DNA of 64,000 nt from Leisingera sp. SS27 (GTDB lineage Bacteria; Pseudomonadota; Alphaproteobacteria; Rhodobacterales; Rhodobacteraceae): NCBI RefSeq assembly GCF_028368855.1, contig NZ_JAQNCY010000013.1, forward strand, positions 54,356 through 118,355, in the 5' to 3' direction. Both the position numbers and the translations under genes were made by a program. Positions 34,313 to 43,011 of this stretch are shown one piece after another (the first letter of the stretch is position 1; every line of letters begins with the position of its first letter). The notes under the pieces were generated by a model. The model was not told the origin of the DNA. It worked only from the letters and a program-made list of their open reading frames with translations, and searched no databases.

Positions 34313-34326
34313 TTACGTAAACGTAA
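34313..34326. promoter_or_regulatory. Perfect dyad TTACGT-AA-ACGTAA, LiuR-like operator
   Basis: The exact inverted repeat TTACGT/ACGTAA with a 2-bp spacer lies 65 bp upstream of the second MerR gene and hence of the acyl-CoA dehydrogenase cluster. Its ACGT-AA-ACGT core resembles the LiuR sites described for MerR-controlled acyl-CoA degradation genes; that link is from recalled family knowledge. Confidence 0.6.
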
Positions 34327-34391
34327 AGTCAGTCTTGATCGAAATCCGAACTGCGCACAGCTTGGGGCTGCACCAAGCCGTAAGAGTGACG

Positions 34392-34796
34392 ATGATGACC
34401 GAAGAAACCATGACCATCCGCGAGATGTGCGAGGCCTTTGACGTGACGCCCCGCACGCTCCGGTTCTACGAAGCCAAGGAACTTCTGTTCCCGATCCGCG
34501 ACGGCCAGAAGCGGCTGTTCACCAAACGCGACCGCGCCCGGCTGAAGCTGATCCTGCGCGGCAAGCGGTTCGGGTTCAGCCTGGAGGAAATCCGCCAGCT
34601 GCTGGAGCTGTACCATGTCGGCGACCAGCAGGTGACCCAGCTCACCAAGACCTATGAGGTCGCGCGTGACCGGCTCGCCGATATGGAGCGCCAGCGCGAG
34701 GAGCTGACCGAGGCAATCGAGGACCTGAAGGACCAGCTGGCCTGGGGCGAGAAGATGATCGCCTCGATGAGGGCCAAGCAGGAGGCGGCCGAATAG
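34392..34796 (+). CDS. MerR-family transcriptional regulator (paralogue 2, LiuR-like)
   Basis: A 134-residue MerR protein with the winged helix near residues 8-75 (IREMCEAFDVTPRTLRFYEAKEL, RARLKLILRGKRFGFSLEEIRQLLELY) and a C-terminal coiled coil (LADMERQREELTEAIEDLKDQLAW). Starts at 34392 and 34395 are both possible. The DNA-binding half is nearly the same as that of the 33740 gene, but the linker and tail differ. It lies 73 bp before the first acyl-CoA dehydrogenase gene, behind a set of ACGT dyads, so it probably controls itself and the fatty-acid oxidation genes in response to an acyl-CoA. The effector is unknown. Confidence 0.88.
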   Translation: MMTEETMTIREMCEAFDVTPRTLRFYEAKELLFPIRDGQKRLFTKRDRARLKLILRGKRFGFSLEEIRQLLELYHVGDQQVTQLTKTYEVARDRLADMERQREELTEAIEDLKDQLAWGEKMIASMRAKQEAAE

Positions 34797-34869
34797 GCTG
34801 CCGCCCCGCCCTTTCCCGCCGGCCTGACCGGCACTGACCACGATCACCAAGACCCTGAAGAGGACCGAC

Positions 34870-36651
34870 ATGCCATCCTATCGAGCCCCCGCCAAAGACG
34901 CCCAGTTCATCCTGCACGACGTGCTGAAGGTCTCCGGCCAGGACATTCCCGGATACAATGAGCTGGAACCGGATTTCACCGGCGCCGTGCTGGAAGAGGC
35001 AGGCAAGATCGCAAGCGAGGTGCTGCACCCGCTGAACACGGTGGGCGACCAGGAGGGCTGCCGCCTGGAAAACGGCGTCGTCTACACACCCAAGGGTTTC
35101 CTCGAGGCCTTTGAACAGGTGAAGGAAGGCGGCTGGACCGGGCTGGACATGCCGGAAGAGTTTGGCGGCCAGAACATGCCATATGTGATGGGCACCGCGG
35201 TGGGCGAGTTCTTCTCTGCCGCGAACCAGGCCTTCACCATGTACCAGGGCCTGACCCATGGGGCGGCCTCTGCCATTCTGGCGCATGGCACCGATGAGCA
35301 GAAGGCGACCTATCTGCCCAACATGATAAGCTGCCAGTGGACCGGCACCATGAACCTGACAGAGCCGCATTGCGGCACCGATCTGGGCCTGATGCGCACC
35401 AAGGCGGAACCGCAGGGGGACGGCAGTTTCAAGATTTCCGGGCAGAAGATCTTCATCTCCTCCGGCGATCACGACATGGCGGAAAACATCGTGCATCTGG
35501 TGCTGGCCAAGATCCCCGGCGGCCCCGAGGGCATCAAGGGTGTTTCCCTGTTCATCGTGCCCAAGTTCCTGGTGAATGCAGACGGCTCACTGGGTGAGCG
35601 CAACGGCGTCTCGGTCGGCAAGATCGAGGAGAAGATGGGCATCCACGGCAACTCCACCTGCGTGATGAACTATGACGGCGCGACCGGCTGGCTGCTGGGT
35701 GAGGAGCACAAGGGTATGCGCGCCATGTTCACCATGATGAACGAGGCCCGCCTGGGCGTCGGCATGCAGGGCCTGGCGCAGGCTGAGGCGGCCTATCAGA
35801 ACGCGGTGGAATACGCCAAGGACCGTCTGCAGGGCCGCGATGTGACCGGCGTCAAGAACCCGGACGGCCCGGCGGACCCGCTGATCGTGCACCCGGACAT
35901 CCGCCGCTCGCTGATGGATCAGAAGAGCTTTGCCGAGGGCGCGCGCGCCTTTCTGCTGTGGGGCGCCACCCTGATCGACCAGGCGCACAGGGCCGGCGAC
36001 AAGGATGCAGACGGTCTGATCTCGCTGATGACGCCGGTGATCAAGGGCTTCCTGACCGATCAGGGCTATGACATGACGGTGCAGGCGCAGCAGGTCTATG
36101 GCGGCCATGGCTACATCGAGGAATGGGGCATGTCGCAATACACCCGCGACGCCCGCATCGCGATGATCTACGAGGGCGCCAACGGCGTGCAGGCGCTGGA
36201 TCTGGTGGGCCGCAAGCTGGGGCAGCACGGCGGCAAATACGTTCTCGCCTTCTTTGACATGGTGAAAACCTTCTGCCAGGAAAACAAAGAAGTTTCAGAG
36301 ACTTTCACCAAGGACTTCATCAAACCGCTGCAGGCGGCCTCCAAGGATCTTCAGGCAGCCGGCATGTTCTTCATGCAAAGCGGCATGAAGAACCCGAACC
36401 ATGCTCTGGCGGGGTCTTATGACTTCATGCACCTGTTCGGACAGGTCTGTCTGGGCCTGATGTGGGCCAGGATGGGCAAGGCGGCGCAGGAAGCGCTTGA
36501 CGCCGGGGCTGAAGACGCGGCGTTCTATGAGACGAAACTCGCAACCGGCCGGTATTACATGGCACGGCGGCTGCCCGCGACCAAGCTGCACCTCGCCCGC
36601 ATCGAAAGCGGCGCGGACACGGTGATGGCGCTGGACGCCGACGCCTTCTGA
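34870..36651 (+). CDS. Acyl-CoA dehydrogenase, long form with C-terminal domain (AcdA/DmdC type)
   Basis: A 593-residue FAD acyl-CoA dehydrogenase of the enlarged class that includes DmdC (3-methylmercaptopropionyl-CoA dehydrogenase). Domain order: N-terminal helical (~40-160), middle beta domain ([16 protein letters not shown], ~160-280), C-terminal helical (~285-450), then the extra helical domain (~460-593) absent from short forms. The catalytic Glu is in [14 protein letters not shown]. It should introduce the 2,3-double bond into acyl-CoA and pass electrons to ETF. The DmdC-like N-terminus [10 protein letters not shown] is noted, but a DMSP role cannot be assigned without dmdB/dmdD nearby; fatty acyl-CoA is equally likely. 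Confidence 0.92.
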   Translation: MPSYRAPAKDAQFILHDVLKVSGQDIPGYNELEPDFTGAVLEEAGKIASEVLHPLNTVGDQEGCRLENGVVYTPKGFLEAFEQVKEGGWTGLDMPEEFGGQNMPYVMGTAVGEFFSAANQAFTMYQGLTHGAASAILAHGTDEQKATYLPNMISCQWTGTMNLTEPHCGTDLGLMRTKAEPQGDGSFKISGQKIFISSGDHDMAENIVHLVLAKIPGGPEGIKGVSLFIVPKFLVNADGSLGERNGVSVGKIEEKMGIHGNSTCVMNYDGATGWLLGEEHKGMRAMFTMMNEARLGVGMQGLAQAEAAYQNAVEYAKDRLQGRDVTGVKNPDGPADPLIVHPDIRRSLMDQKSFAEGARAFLLWGATLIDQAHRAGDKDADGLISLMTPVIKGFLTDQGYDMTVQAQQVYGGHGYIEEWGMSQYTRDARIAMIYEGANGVQALDLVGRKLGQHGGKYVLAFFDMVKTFCQENKEVSETFTKDFIKPLQAASKDLQAAGMFFMQSGMKNPNHALAGSYDFMHLFGQVCLGLMWARMGKAAQEALDAGAEDAAFYETKLATGRYYMARRLPATKLHLARIESGADTVMALDADAF

Positions 36652-36725
36652 TGCCTTCGGGCTCCCCCGCCGGGGGCGCCCTGCCCCAACCCCGGCCGGT
36701 GCCTTGATTTGCAAAGGACCGCACT

Positions 36726-36938
36726 ATGCCGAAACGTTTCCGCCTGACCCGCCGCCTGCCGATCGCAATGACGGAGGACGGCTACCGCAGGCTGAAGAGG
36801 TTCGCCCAGGAGGCGGGGCTGGACGAGGGAGAAGCGCTGTCATTCCTGTTCGAGAATTTCGACAGCGTGACGGACTACGAGAACCTGAGCCACCGGCTGC
36901 GGCTGTTCAACGCCGAGCTGGAGGCGCGAAAGCGCTAG
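36726..36938 (+). CDS. Small ribbon-helix-helix-like protein
   Basis: A 70-residue basic protein between two acyl-CoA dehydrogenase genes. Residues ~4-15 ([12 protein letters not shown]) could form a beta strand. They are followed by a helix ([15 protein letters not shown]), a turn and a second helix ([13 protein letters not shown]), which is the pattern of ribbon-helix-helix DNA-binding proteins. The last 20 residues are another amphipathic helix. Codon use and the GCAAAGGA site before the ATG support it as a real gene. It starts 74 bp after the first dehydrogenase and ends 23 bp before the second. I do not recognise a named family; a DNA- or protein-binding role is inference. Confidence 0.7.
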   Translation: MPKRFRLTRRLPIAMTEDGYRRLKRFAQEAGLDEGEALSFLFENFDSVTDYENLSHRLRLFNAELEARKR

Positions 36939-36961
36939 AAAAGCGCAGCAAAGGGAGAGAG

Positions 36962-38110
36962 ATGACCCAGACGCAGTCCGCATGGATGACGGAAGAGCAC
37001 CAGATGCTTGGGGAGATGACCGCCCAGTTCATCACAAATGAATGGGCTCCCAAATTCGAGACCTGGCGCAAACAGGGCCTGATGGACCGAGAGACCTGGA
37101 CCCAGGCCGGTGAGCTGGGGCTTCTCCTCCCCTCGATCCCCGAGGAGTACGGCGGCGCCGGCGGCGATTTCGGCCATGAGGCGGTGATCCTGATGGAAAC
37201 CAGCCGCGCCAATCTGGCCAGCTGGGGCCATGGCATACATTCCGGCATCGTCGGCCACTATATCCTGGCCTATGGCACCGAGGAGCAGAAACAGCGCTGG
37301 CTGCCAAAGATGGTGAGCGGCGAGCTGGTCGGGGCGCTGGCGATGACCGAGCCCTCCACCGGTTCCGACGTGCAGGCGATCAAGACCAAGGCGGTGAAGG
37401 ATGGCAACGCCTACCGGCTGTCGGGGCAGAAGACCTTCATCACCAACGGCCAGCACGCCAACCTGATCCTGGTGGCGGCCAAAACCGATCCCAGTTTGGG
37501 TGCCAAGGGCGTTTCGCTGGTCGCGGTGGAAACCGAAGGCGCCGAGGGCTTCAGCCGCGGCCGCAACCTCGACAAAATCGGCTGCCACGCGGCGGACACA
37601 TCTGAACTGTTCTTCAGCGATGTGGAGATCCCGCCGGAGAACATCCTGGGCAGCACCGAGGGCCAGGGGTTCTACCAGATGATGCAGCAGCTGCCGCAGG
37701 AGCGGCTGATCATTGCCTGCGGTGCGGTTGGCGCAATGGAAGGCGCGGTGGCGCGCACGGTGGAATATTGCAAGGAACGCGAAGCCTTTGGCGGGCCGCT
37801 GACGCAATTCCAGAACACTCGCTTCAAGCTGGCGGAGTGCCTGACCAAGACCAAGGTCGCGCGCGCTTTCCTGGACGAATGCATCGCCGAACACCTGCAA
37901 GGCAAGCTGACAGTCGAAAAGGCGGCGATGGCAAAATACTGGATCACCGACACTCAAGGCGAGGTGCTGGACGAATGCCTTCAGCTGCACGGCGGCTACG
38001 GCTACATGCAGGAATACGCCGTGGGCGAGATGTGGGCCGACGCAAGGGTGCAGCGGATCTACGGCGGCACCAACGAGATCATGAAGGAGCTGATTGCGCG
38101 GTCGCTGTAG
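36962..38110 (+). CDS. Acyl-CoA dehydrogenase, long-chain (LCAD)-like
   Basis: A 382-residue acyl-CoA dehydrogenase with the standard three-domain fold ([21 protein letters not shown] in the FAD-binding middle domain, [21 protein letters not shown] near the C-terminus). The C-terminal block reads [14 protein letters not shown], with Gly where medium-chain enzymes carry the catalytic Glu. As in LCAD and isovaleryl-CoA dehydrogenase, the base is probably the Glu of [12 protein letters not shown] 36962 has GGGAGAGAG just upstream; an upstream open frame overlaps the small gene and is rejected. It is followed by an unusual 283-bp non-coding gap holding an inverted-repeat element. Confidence 0.92.
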   Translation: MTQTQSAWMTEEHQMLGEMTAQFITNEWAPKFETWRKQGLMDRETWTQAGELGLLLPSIPEEYGGAGGDFGHEAVILMETSRANLASWGHGIHSGIVGHYILAYGTEEQKQRWLPKMVSGELVGALAMTEPSTGSDVQAIKTKAVKDGNAYRLSGQKTFITNGQHANLILVAAKTDPSLGAKGVSLVAVETEGAEGFSRGRNLDKIGCHAADTSELFFSDVEIPPENILGSTEGQGFYQMMQQLPQERLIIACGAVGAMEGAVARTVEYCKEREAFGGPLTQFQNTRFKLAECLTKTKVARAFLDECIAEHLQGKLTVEKAAMAKYWITDTQGEVLDECLQLHGGYGYMQEYAVGEMWADARVQRIYGGTNEIMKELIARSL

Positions 38111-38155
38111 GCGCAAGGGCCGCGGCGGGACCGTGGGAGGCTGATGATGGATTTT

Positions 38156-38336
38156 GAGTATTTGGACAAAGAAGAAGCTCAAAGTCCACCCTGCCCCCGC
38201 CCCGGCAGCGCCGAGCCGGAAGGCAGGGCTTCTCCTTTGGCGGTCATCGGCTCTCCAGCCTGTACCGCCGGACGAGTGCACCGCAACATGGTTAAGGAAG
38301 AATGAACCCGCCCCTTCTTCTTTGCCGAAAATACTC
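38156..38336. repeat. 181-bp element with ~22-bp terminal inverted repeats
   Basis: The left end GAGTATTTGGACAAAGAAGA (continuing AG, 38156-38177) is matched at the right end by the inverted CTTCTTCTTTGCCGAAAATACTC (38314-38336), with only a few differences. The interior holds no credible gene. The gap lies between the second acyl-CoA dehydrogenase and the GST gene. A related right-end sequence (TTTGCGAAAATACTCC) recurs at 44617. This looks like a MITE-like or BIME-like roseobacter repeat. Confidence 0.65.
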
Positions 38337-38393
38337 CACGGGGGTGCGGGGGTGTGAAACCCCCGCTCCGCCATCCGAAACAGGGAGCAACAA

Positions 38394-39026
38394 ATGACAC
38401 TCAAACTGCATTGCTTTGGCGAAAGCGGCAACTCCTACAAAGCCGCGCTGGCGCTGGAGCTGGCCGGGCTTAACTGGGAACCGGTCTTTGTCGATTTCTT
38501 CGGCGGCGCGGCACGCACTCCGGAATTCCGGGAATTCTCTGCCATGGCCGAGGCGCCGGTTCTGGTAGACGGGGATGTAACACTCAGCCAGTCGGGCGCG
38601 ATCCAGCAGTATGTCACCGACAAGACCGGCAAATTCGGCGGCCGCCCCGAGGATAAATACGAGGCGCTGCGCTGGGTGCTGTGGGACAATCACAAGATGT
38701 CCAGCCAGGCCGGCATGACCCGGTTTCTGATCAACTTCCTGCCGGAACAGCACCGTTCGCAGGAAGTCATCAGCTTCATGCAGGGCCGCCTGAAGGCTGC
38801 CTATGCCACGCTGGAACACCATCTGGAGGGCCGCGAATGGATTGTTGGCGATGGCCTCACCAATGCCGACATCAGCTGCTGCAGCTACCTCTATTACCCC
38901 GAACCCTTCGGCTTTGACCGGGCCGACTGGCCCCGTATAGACGCCTGGCTCACCCGCATCAGCGCGCAGCCCGGCTGGAAACACCCCTATGATTTGATGC
39001 CCGGCAACCCTTCGGACCGGGCCTGA
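38394..39026 (+). CDS. Glutathione S-transferase family protein
   Basis: A 210-residue GST: thioredoxin-fold domain (residues ~1-80, LHCFGESGNSYKAALALELAG, cis-Pro in EAPVLVDGD, glutathione contacts in LSQSGAIQQYV) and an all-helical C-terminal domain (~90-205, GDGLTNADISCCSYL). The first motif contains a Ser (S11 or S14) that could act on glutathione. It sits inside the beta-oxidation gene run, 10 bp before the thiolase gene, so it is probably co-expressed. Its substrate is unknown; detoxifying reactive enoyl products would fit but is inference. Confidence 0.9.
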   Translation: MTLKLHCFGESGNSYKAALALELAGLNWEPVFVDFFGGAARTPEFREFSAMAEAPVLVDGDVTLSQSGAIQQYVTDKTGKFGGRPEDKYEALRWVLWDNHKMSSQAGMTRFLINFLPEQHRSQEVISFMQGRLKAAYATLEHHLEGREWIVGDGLTNADISCCSYLYYPEPFGFDRADWPRIDAWLTRISAQPGWKHPYDLMPGNPSDRA

Positions 39027-39036
39027 GGAGAGCAAG

Positions 39037-40248
39037 ATGACAGACGCATATATCTATGACGCGCTGCGCACCCCGCGCGGCAAGGGACGCAAGGACGGCT
39101 CCTTGCATGAGGTGACCTCGGTCCGCCTCTCTGCCCTGACGCTGAACGCGATCAAGGAACGCAACAACCTGGAAGGCCACGCGGTCGAGGACGTGATCTG
39201 GGGCAACGTGACCCAGGTGATGGAACAGGGCGGCTGCCTGGCGCGCTCCGCGGTTCTCGCCTCCGACCTGGATGAGCGCATTCCGGGCCTCGCCATCAAC
39301 CGCTTCTGCGCCTCCGGCATGGAAGCGGTGAACCTGGCGGCAAACCAGGTGAAGGGCGGCGCGGGCGATGGCTATATCGCGGGCGGTGTCGAGATGATGG
39401 GCCGGGTGGCCATGGGGTCGGACGGCGCGGCAATTGCGGTTGATCCCTCGCTGGCGATGGACACCTATTTCGTTCCGCAGGGTATTTCGGCAGATATCAT
39501 CGCAACCGAGTACGGTTTCACCCGGGACCAGGCGGACGCACTGGCAATGGAGAGCCAGCGCCGGGCCGCCAAGGCCTGGGAAGAGAAGCGTTTCGAGAAG
39601 TCGGTGATTACCGTGCGGGATCAGAACGGCCTGCCGATCCTGGACCACGACGAATACATGCGCCCCGGCACCGACATGCAGGCGCTTGGCTCGCTGAACC
39701 CGGCCTTCCAGATGATGGGCGAGCAGATGCCGGGCTTTGATAAGGTCGCGATGCTGAAATATCCGCATCTGGAGCGGATCAACCATATCCACCACGCGGG
39801 CAACTCCTCCGGCATCGTGGACGGCGCAGCGGCGCTGCTGATCGGCAACAAGGAGTTCGGTGAACGCCATGGCCTGAAGCCGCGCGCCCGGATCAAGGCC
39901 ACCGCCAAGATCGGCACCGACCCGACCATCATGCTGACCGGCCCGGTGCCGGTGACCGAGAAAATCCTGGCCGACAACGGCATGAAAATCAGCGACCTTG
40001 ACCTGTTTGAGGTGAACGAAGCCTTTGCCTCTGTCGTGATGCGCTTCCAGCAGGCGTTCGACGTCGATCCGGAGCTGGTGAACGTCAACGGCGGCTCCAT
40101 CGCCATGGGCCATCCGCTGGGCGCTACCGGCGCGATCATCATCGGCACCCTGCTGGATGAACTGGAGCGGCAGGACAAGGAAATGGGTCTCGCCACCCTG
40201 TGCATCGCATCGGGCATGGGCGCCGCAACCATCATCGAGCGTGTCTGA
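39037..40248 (+). CDS. fadA: Acetyl-CoA acyltransferase (thiolase, FadA type)
   Basis: A 403-residue thiolase that cleaves 3-ketoacyl-CoA with CoA in the last step of beta-oxidation. The acyl-accepting Cys is C91 (NRFCASGME). The His of GGSIAMGHPLGATGA (~359) and C389 of LCIASGMG complete the site. The length is typical. It precedes the cupin and FadB-type genes with a 1-bp TGATG overlap, so the encoded proteins may form a FadA-FadB-like complex. Biosynthetic acetoacetyl-CoA thiolase is the alternative; context favours degradation. Confidence 0.93.
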   Translation: MTDAYIYDALRTPRGKGRKDGSLHEVTSVRLSALTLNAIKERNNLEGHAVEDVIWGNVTQVMEQGGCLARSAVLASDLDERIPGLAINRFCASGMEAVNLAANQVKGGAGDGYIAGGVEMMGRVAMGSDGAAIAVDPSLAMDTYFVPQGISADIIATEYGFTRDQADALAMESQRRAAKAWEEKRFEKSVITVRDQNGLPILDHDEYMRPGTDMQALGSLNPAFQMMGEQMPGFDKVAMLKYPHLERINHIHHAGNSSGIVDGAAALLIGNKEFGERHGLKPRARIKATAKIGTDPTIMLTGPVPVTEKILADNGMKISDLDLFEVNEAFASVVMRFQQAFDVDPELVNVNGGSIAMGHPLGATGAIIIGTLLDELERQDKEMGLATLCIASGMGAATIIERV

Positions 40249-40733
40249 TGCCGAAGCTGGACCTTTCCCAACTGCCCTGGCGGACCGGATCGGGCTATCC
40301 CGGCAAGCTGGCCGAGCCTTGCGCGGGCCGCAGCGTGCAGCCGCTGGGGGATCCCGGCGGGCTGAGCCAGTTCGGTGTCAACATCGTGCGGCTGGCGCCT
40401 GGGGCGGCTTCCTCCCTGCGCCATTACCATATGGAGCAGGACGAGTTCCTGATGGTGACCGAGGGCACCTGCACCCTGATCGACGATCAGGGCGCGCATG
40501 AGATGATGCCCGGAGACTGCGCAGCATTCCCGGCGGGGGACGAGAACGGCCACCATCTGGTGAACCGCTCGGACAAGCCTGCCGCCTTTCTGGTGGTGGG
40601 CACCCGCACCCCGACAGAGACCGGCTATTACAGCGATTTGGACATGATGGTGAAATTCGCAGGCGGCGAGTTCACCTTTACCCGCAAGGACGGCAGCCCG
40701 CTGACGGCTGACCAGACCGGAGAAGACACATGA
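40248..40733 (+). CDS. Cupin-domain protein coupled to fadA/fadB
   Basis: A 161-residue single-domain cupin. Motif 1 is HYHMEQDEFLMVTEG (metal-binding H, H and E) and motif 2 is PAGDENGHHLVNRS. The C-terminal ~45 residues (TGYYSDLDMMVKFAGGEFTFTRKDG) match a family of cupins whose function is not known. The start overlaps the thiolase stop (TGATG) and the stop overlaps the FadB-type gene (ATGA), so all three are translationally coupled. The metal ligands appear intact, so an enzyme (isomerase or dioxygenase) acting on an acyl intermediate is possible, as is a sensor. Confidence 0.85.
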   Translation: MPKLDLSQLPWRTGSGYPGKLAEPCAGRSVQPLGDPGGLSQFGVNIVRLAPGAASSLRHYHMEQDEFLMVTEGTCTLIDDQGAHEMMPGDCAAFPAGDENGHHLVNRSDKPAAFLVVGTRTPTETGYYSDLDMMVKFAGGEFTFTRKDGSPLTADQTGEDT

Positions 40734-42931
40734 GCGATTTCAAATACGACGTGGACGCAGACGGCGTCGCAATCATCACCTGGGACGCGGAAGGCAAGTC
40801 CATGAACGTCCTCACCCGCGAGGCCTTTGGCCTGGTGGAGGAATACGTGGACCGGGCGCTGGAGGACGATGCCGTCAAGGGCATCGTGATCACCAGCGGC
40901 AAGAAGGACTTTGCCGGCGGCATGGACCTGAATGTGCTGGCCACCATCCGCGAGGAGTCAGGTGACAACCCGGCCCAGGGGCTGTTCGACTTCACGATGG
41001 GCGGCCACCGCATCCTGCGCAAACTTGAACTCGCAGGCATGGACCCCAAGACCAAGAAGGGCGGCAAGCCGGTGGCCTGTGCGATCAATGGCACCTGCGC
41101 CGGCATCGGCACGGAAATTGCGCTGGCCTGCCATCACCGGGTGATGACCTCCAACCCCAAGGCCAAAATCGGCCTGCCGGAGATCATGATCGGCATCTTC
41201 CCCGGCGGCGGCGGCACCATGCGCTATTCCCGCATGGTGGGCGCGATGGCGGCGGCCCCTGTCCTGCTGGAAGGCAAGATGATGGATCCGAAGAAAGCCA
41301 AGGGCGCGCAGCTGATCGACGCGGTTGCGGATGATGCGCTGGCGGCGGCCAAGGACTGGGTGCTGAACGCCAAGGATGCGGATCTGGTCAAACCCTGGGA
41401 CGCCAAGGGCTACAAGATGCCGGGCGGCGCGCCGTACCATCCCGCGGGCTTCATGACCTTTGTCGGCGCCTCCGCCATGGTCCACGGCAAGACCCAGGGC
41501 GCGTTCCCGGCGGCCAAGGCACTTCTCAGCTCGATCTACGAGGGCGCGCTGGTCGATTTCGACACCGCGCTGAAGATCGAAGCCCGGCACTTTACGTCCG
41601 TCCTGATGAACCCGTCGTCCTCTGCCATGATCCGCAGCCTGTTCCTGAACAAGCAGGCGCTGGAAAAAGGCGCGGTGCGGCCCAAGGATGTGCCGGATCA
41701 GTCGGTGAAGAAAATCGGCGTGCTGGGTGCGGGCATGATGGGCGCGGGCATCGCGCTGGTCTCGGCTCAGGCCGGCATGGAGGTGGTGCTGATCGACCGT
41801 GACCAGGACGCCGCGGACAAGGGCAAGGCCTATTCCGCCGCCTACATGGACAAGGGCATCAAGCGCGGCAAGGCAACCGAGGAGAAGAAAGAGGCGCTGC
41901 TGGCGCAGATCACCGCCACCCCGGATCTGGACGCGCTGAAGGGTTGCGATCTGATCATCGAAGCCGTGTTCGAAGACCCGGGCGTCAAGGCCGAGATGAC
42001 CCAAAAGGTCGAGGCCATCATCCCCGAGGACTGCATTTTTGCCTCCAACACCTCAACCCTGCCGATCACCGAGCTGGCCAAGGCGTCAAGCCGCCCGGAG
42101 CAGTTCATCGGCATCCACTTCTTCTCGCCGGTTGAGAAGATGTTCCTGGTGGAGATCATCAAGGGCAAGGAGACCGGCGACCGCGCGGTGGCCAAGGCGC
42201 TGGATTATGTGCGCCAGATCCGCAAGACGCCGATTGTGGTGAACGATGCGCGCTTCTTCTACGCCAACCGCTGCATCCTGCCCTACATCAACGAGGGTCT
42301 GCGGATGATCACCGAGGGCGTGAGCCCGGTGCTGATCGACAACGCGGCACGGCAGCTGGGCTTCCCGGTGGGACCGGTGCAGCTGACCGATGAGACCTCA
42401 ATCGATCTGGGCGCCAAGATTGCCCGCGCCACCAAGGCGGCGATGGGCGATGCGTATCCGGAGAGCCCGGCAGATGACCTGATCTTCTGGATGGAAGAAC
42501 TTGGCCGTCTGGGCCGCAAGTCGAACGCAGGCTTCTTTGAGTACGACGACAAGGGCAAGCGCGTCGAATACTGGAAAGGCCTGCAGGAGAAGTACCCGCT
42601 GGCGGCCGAACAGCCCGACCTGATCCAGGTGCAGGAGCGGCTGATGTTCGCGCAGGTGCTTGAGGCCGTGCGCGCGCTGGAGGAAGGCGTGCTGATGGAC
42701 ATCCGCGAGGGCGACGTCGGTGCCATTCTGGCCTGGGGCTTTGCGCCGTGGTCCGGCGGTCCGCTCAGCTGGCTGGACATCCTCGGCACGCCCTATGCGG
42801 CAGAGCGCTGCGACAGCCTTACAGAGCAGTTCGGCGACCGCTTCGCCTGCCCGGCATTGCTGCGCGAAATGGCGGAGAAGGGCCAGAGCTTCTATACCCG
42901 CTTTGCCCCGGAGACATCCGCCGCTGCCTGA
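40730..42931 (+). CDS. fadB: Bifunctional enoyl-CoA hydratase/3-hydroxyacyl-CoA dehydrogenase (FadB/FadJ type)
   Basis: A 733-residue multifunctional beta-oxidation enzyme. Residues ~1-200 are the crotonase domain, with both catalytic acids present (GIGTEIALACH and GLPEIMIGIFPGGGG). From ~325 comes the NAD-binding domain (KIGVLGAGMMGAGIAL), with the dehydrogenase motif SNTSTLPITELA and the catalytic His in IGIHFFSPVEKM. The two C-terminal dimerisation domains (~500-733) contain GFPVGPVQLTDE. It hydrates enoyl-CoA and oxidises 3-hydroxyacyl-CoA; thiolase is two genes upstream. It ends the cluster and is followed by a strong terminator 19 bp later. Confidence 0.94.
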   Translation: MSDFKYDVDADGVAIITWDAEGKSMNVLTREAFGLVEEYVDRALEDDAVKGIVITSGKKDFAGGMDLNVLATIREESGDNPAQGLFDFTMGGHRILRKLELAGMDPKTKKGGKPVACAINGTCAGIGTEIALACHHRVMTSNPKAKIGLPEIMIGIFPGGGGTMRYSRMVGAMAAAPVLLEGKMMDPKKAKGAQLIDAVADDALAAAKDWVLNAKDADLVKPWDAKGYKMPGGAPYHPAGFMTFVGASAMVHGKTQGAFPAAKALLSSIYEGALVDFDTALKIEARHFTSVLMNPSSSAMIRSLFLNKQALEKGAVRPKDVPDQSVKKIGVLGAGMMGAGIALVSAQAGMEVVLIDRDQDAADKGKAYSAAYMDKGIKRGKATEEKKEALLAQITATPDLDALKGCDLIIEAVFEDPGVKAEMTQKVEAIIPEDCIFASNTSTLPITELAKASSRPEQFIGIHFFSPVEKMFLVEIIKGKETGDRAVAKALDYVRQIRKTPIVVNDARFFYANRCILPYINEGLRMITEGVSPVLIDNAARQLGFPVGPVQLTDETSIDLGAKIARATKAAMGDAYPESPADDLIFWMEELGRLGRKSNAGFFEYDDKGKRVEYWKGLQEKYPLAAEQPDLIQVQERLMFAQVLEAVRALEEGVLMDIREGDVGAILAWGFAPWSGGPLSWLDILGTPYAAERCDSLTEQFGDRFACPALLREMAEKGQSFYTRFAPETSAAA

Positions 42932-42950
42932 AGACAGGCATGAAATGAGA

Positions 42951-42981
42951 AAAGGCCAGCGCAGATGCGCTGGCCTTTTTT
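42951..42981 (+). terminator. Strong intrinsic terminator after fadB
   Basis: AAAGGCCAGCGC / GCGCTGGCCTTT, a 12-bp perfect stem with a 4-nt loop, running into T6. It ends the beta-oxidation transcription unit. Confidence 0.93.
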
Positions 42982-43011
42982 GCTATACTTCAAAATTTTG
43001 AAAGCCGATGT

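Noticed and set aside
34870..36651. Firm assignment as DmdC of the DMSP demethylation pathway
   Set aside because: N-terminus and length fit, but no dmdB/dmdD/dmdA genes are adjacent and the motifs also fit general long-form acyl-CoA dehydrogenases.
38154..38357. Open frame inside the inverted-repeat element
   Set aside because: It reads through the terminal repeats and palindromic core; Pro/Ser-rich and without a ribosome site, so it is not coding.
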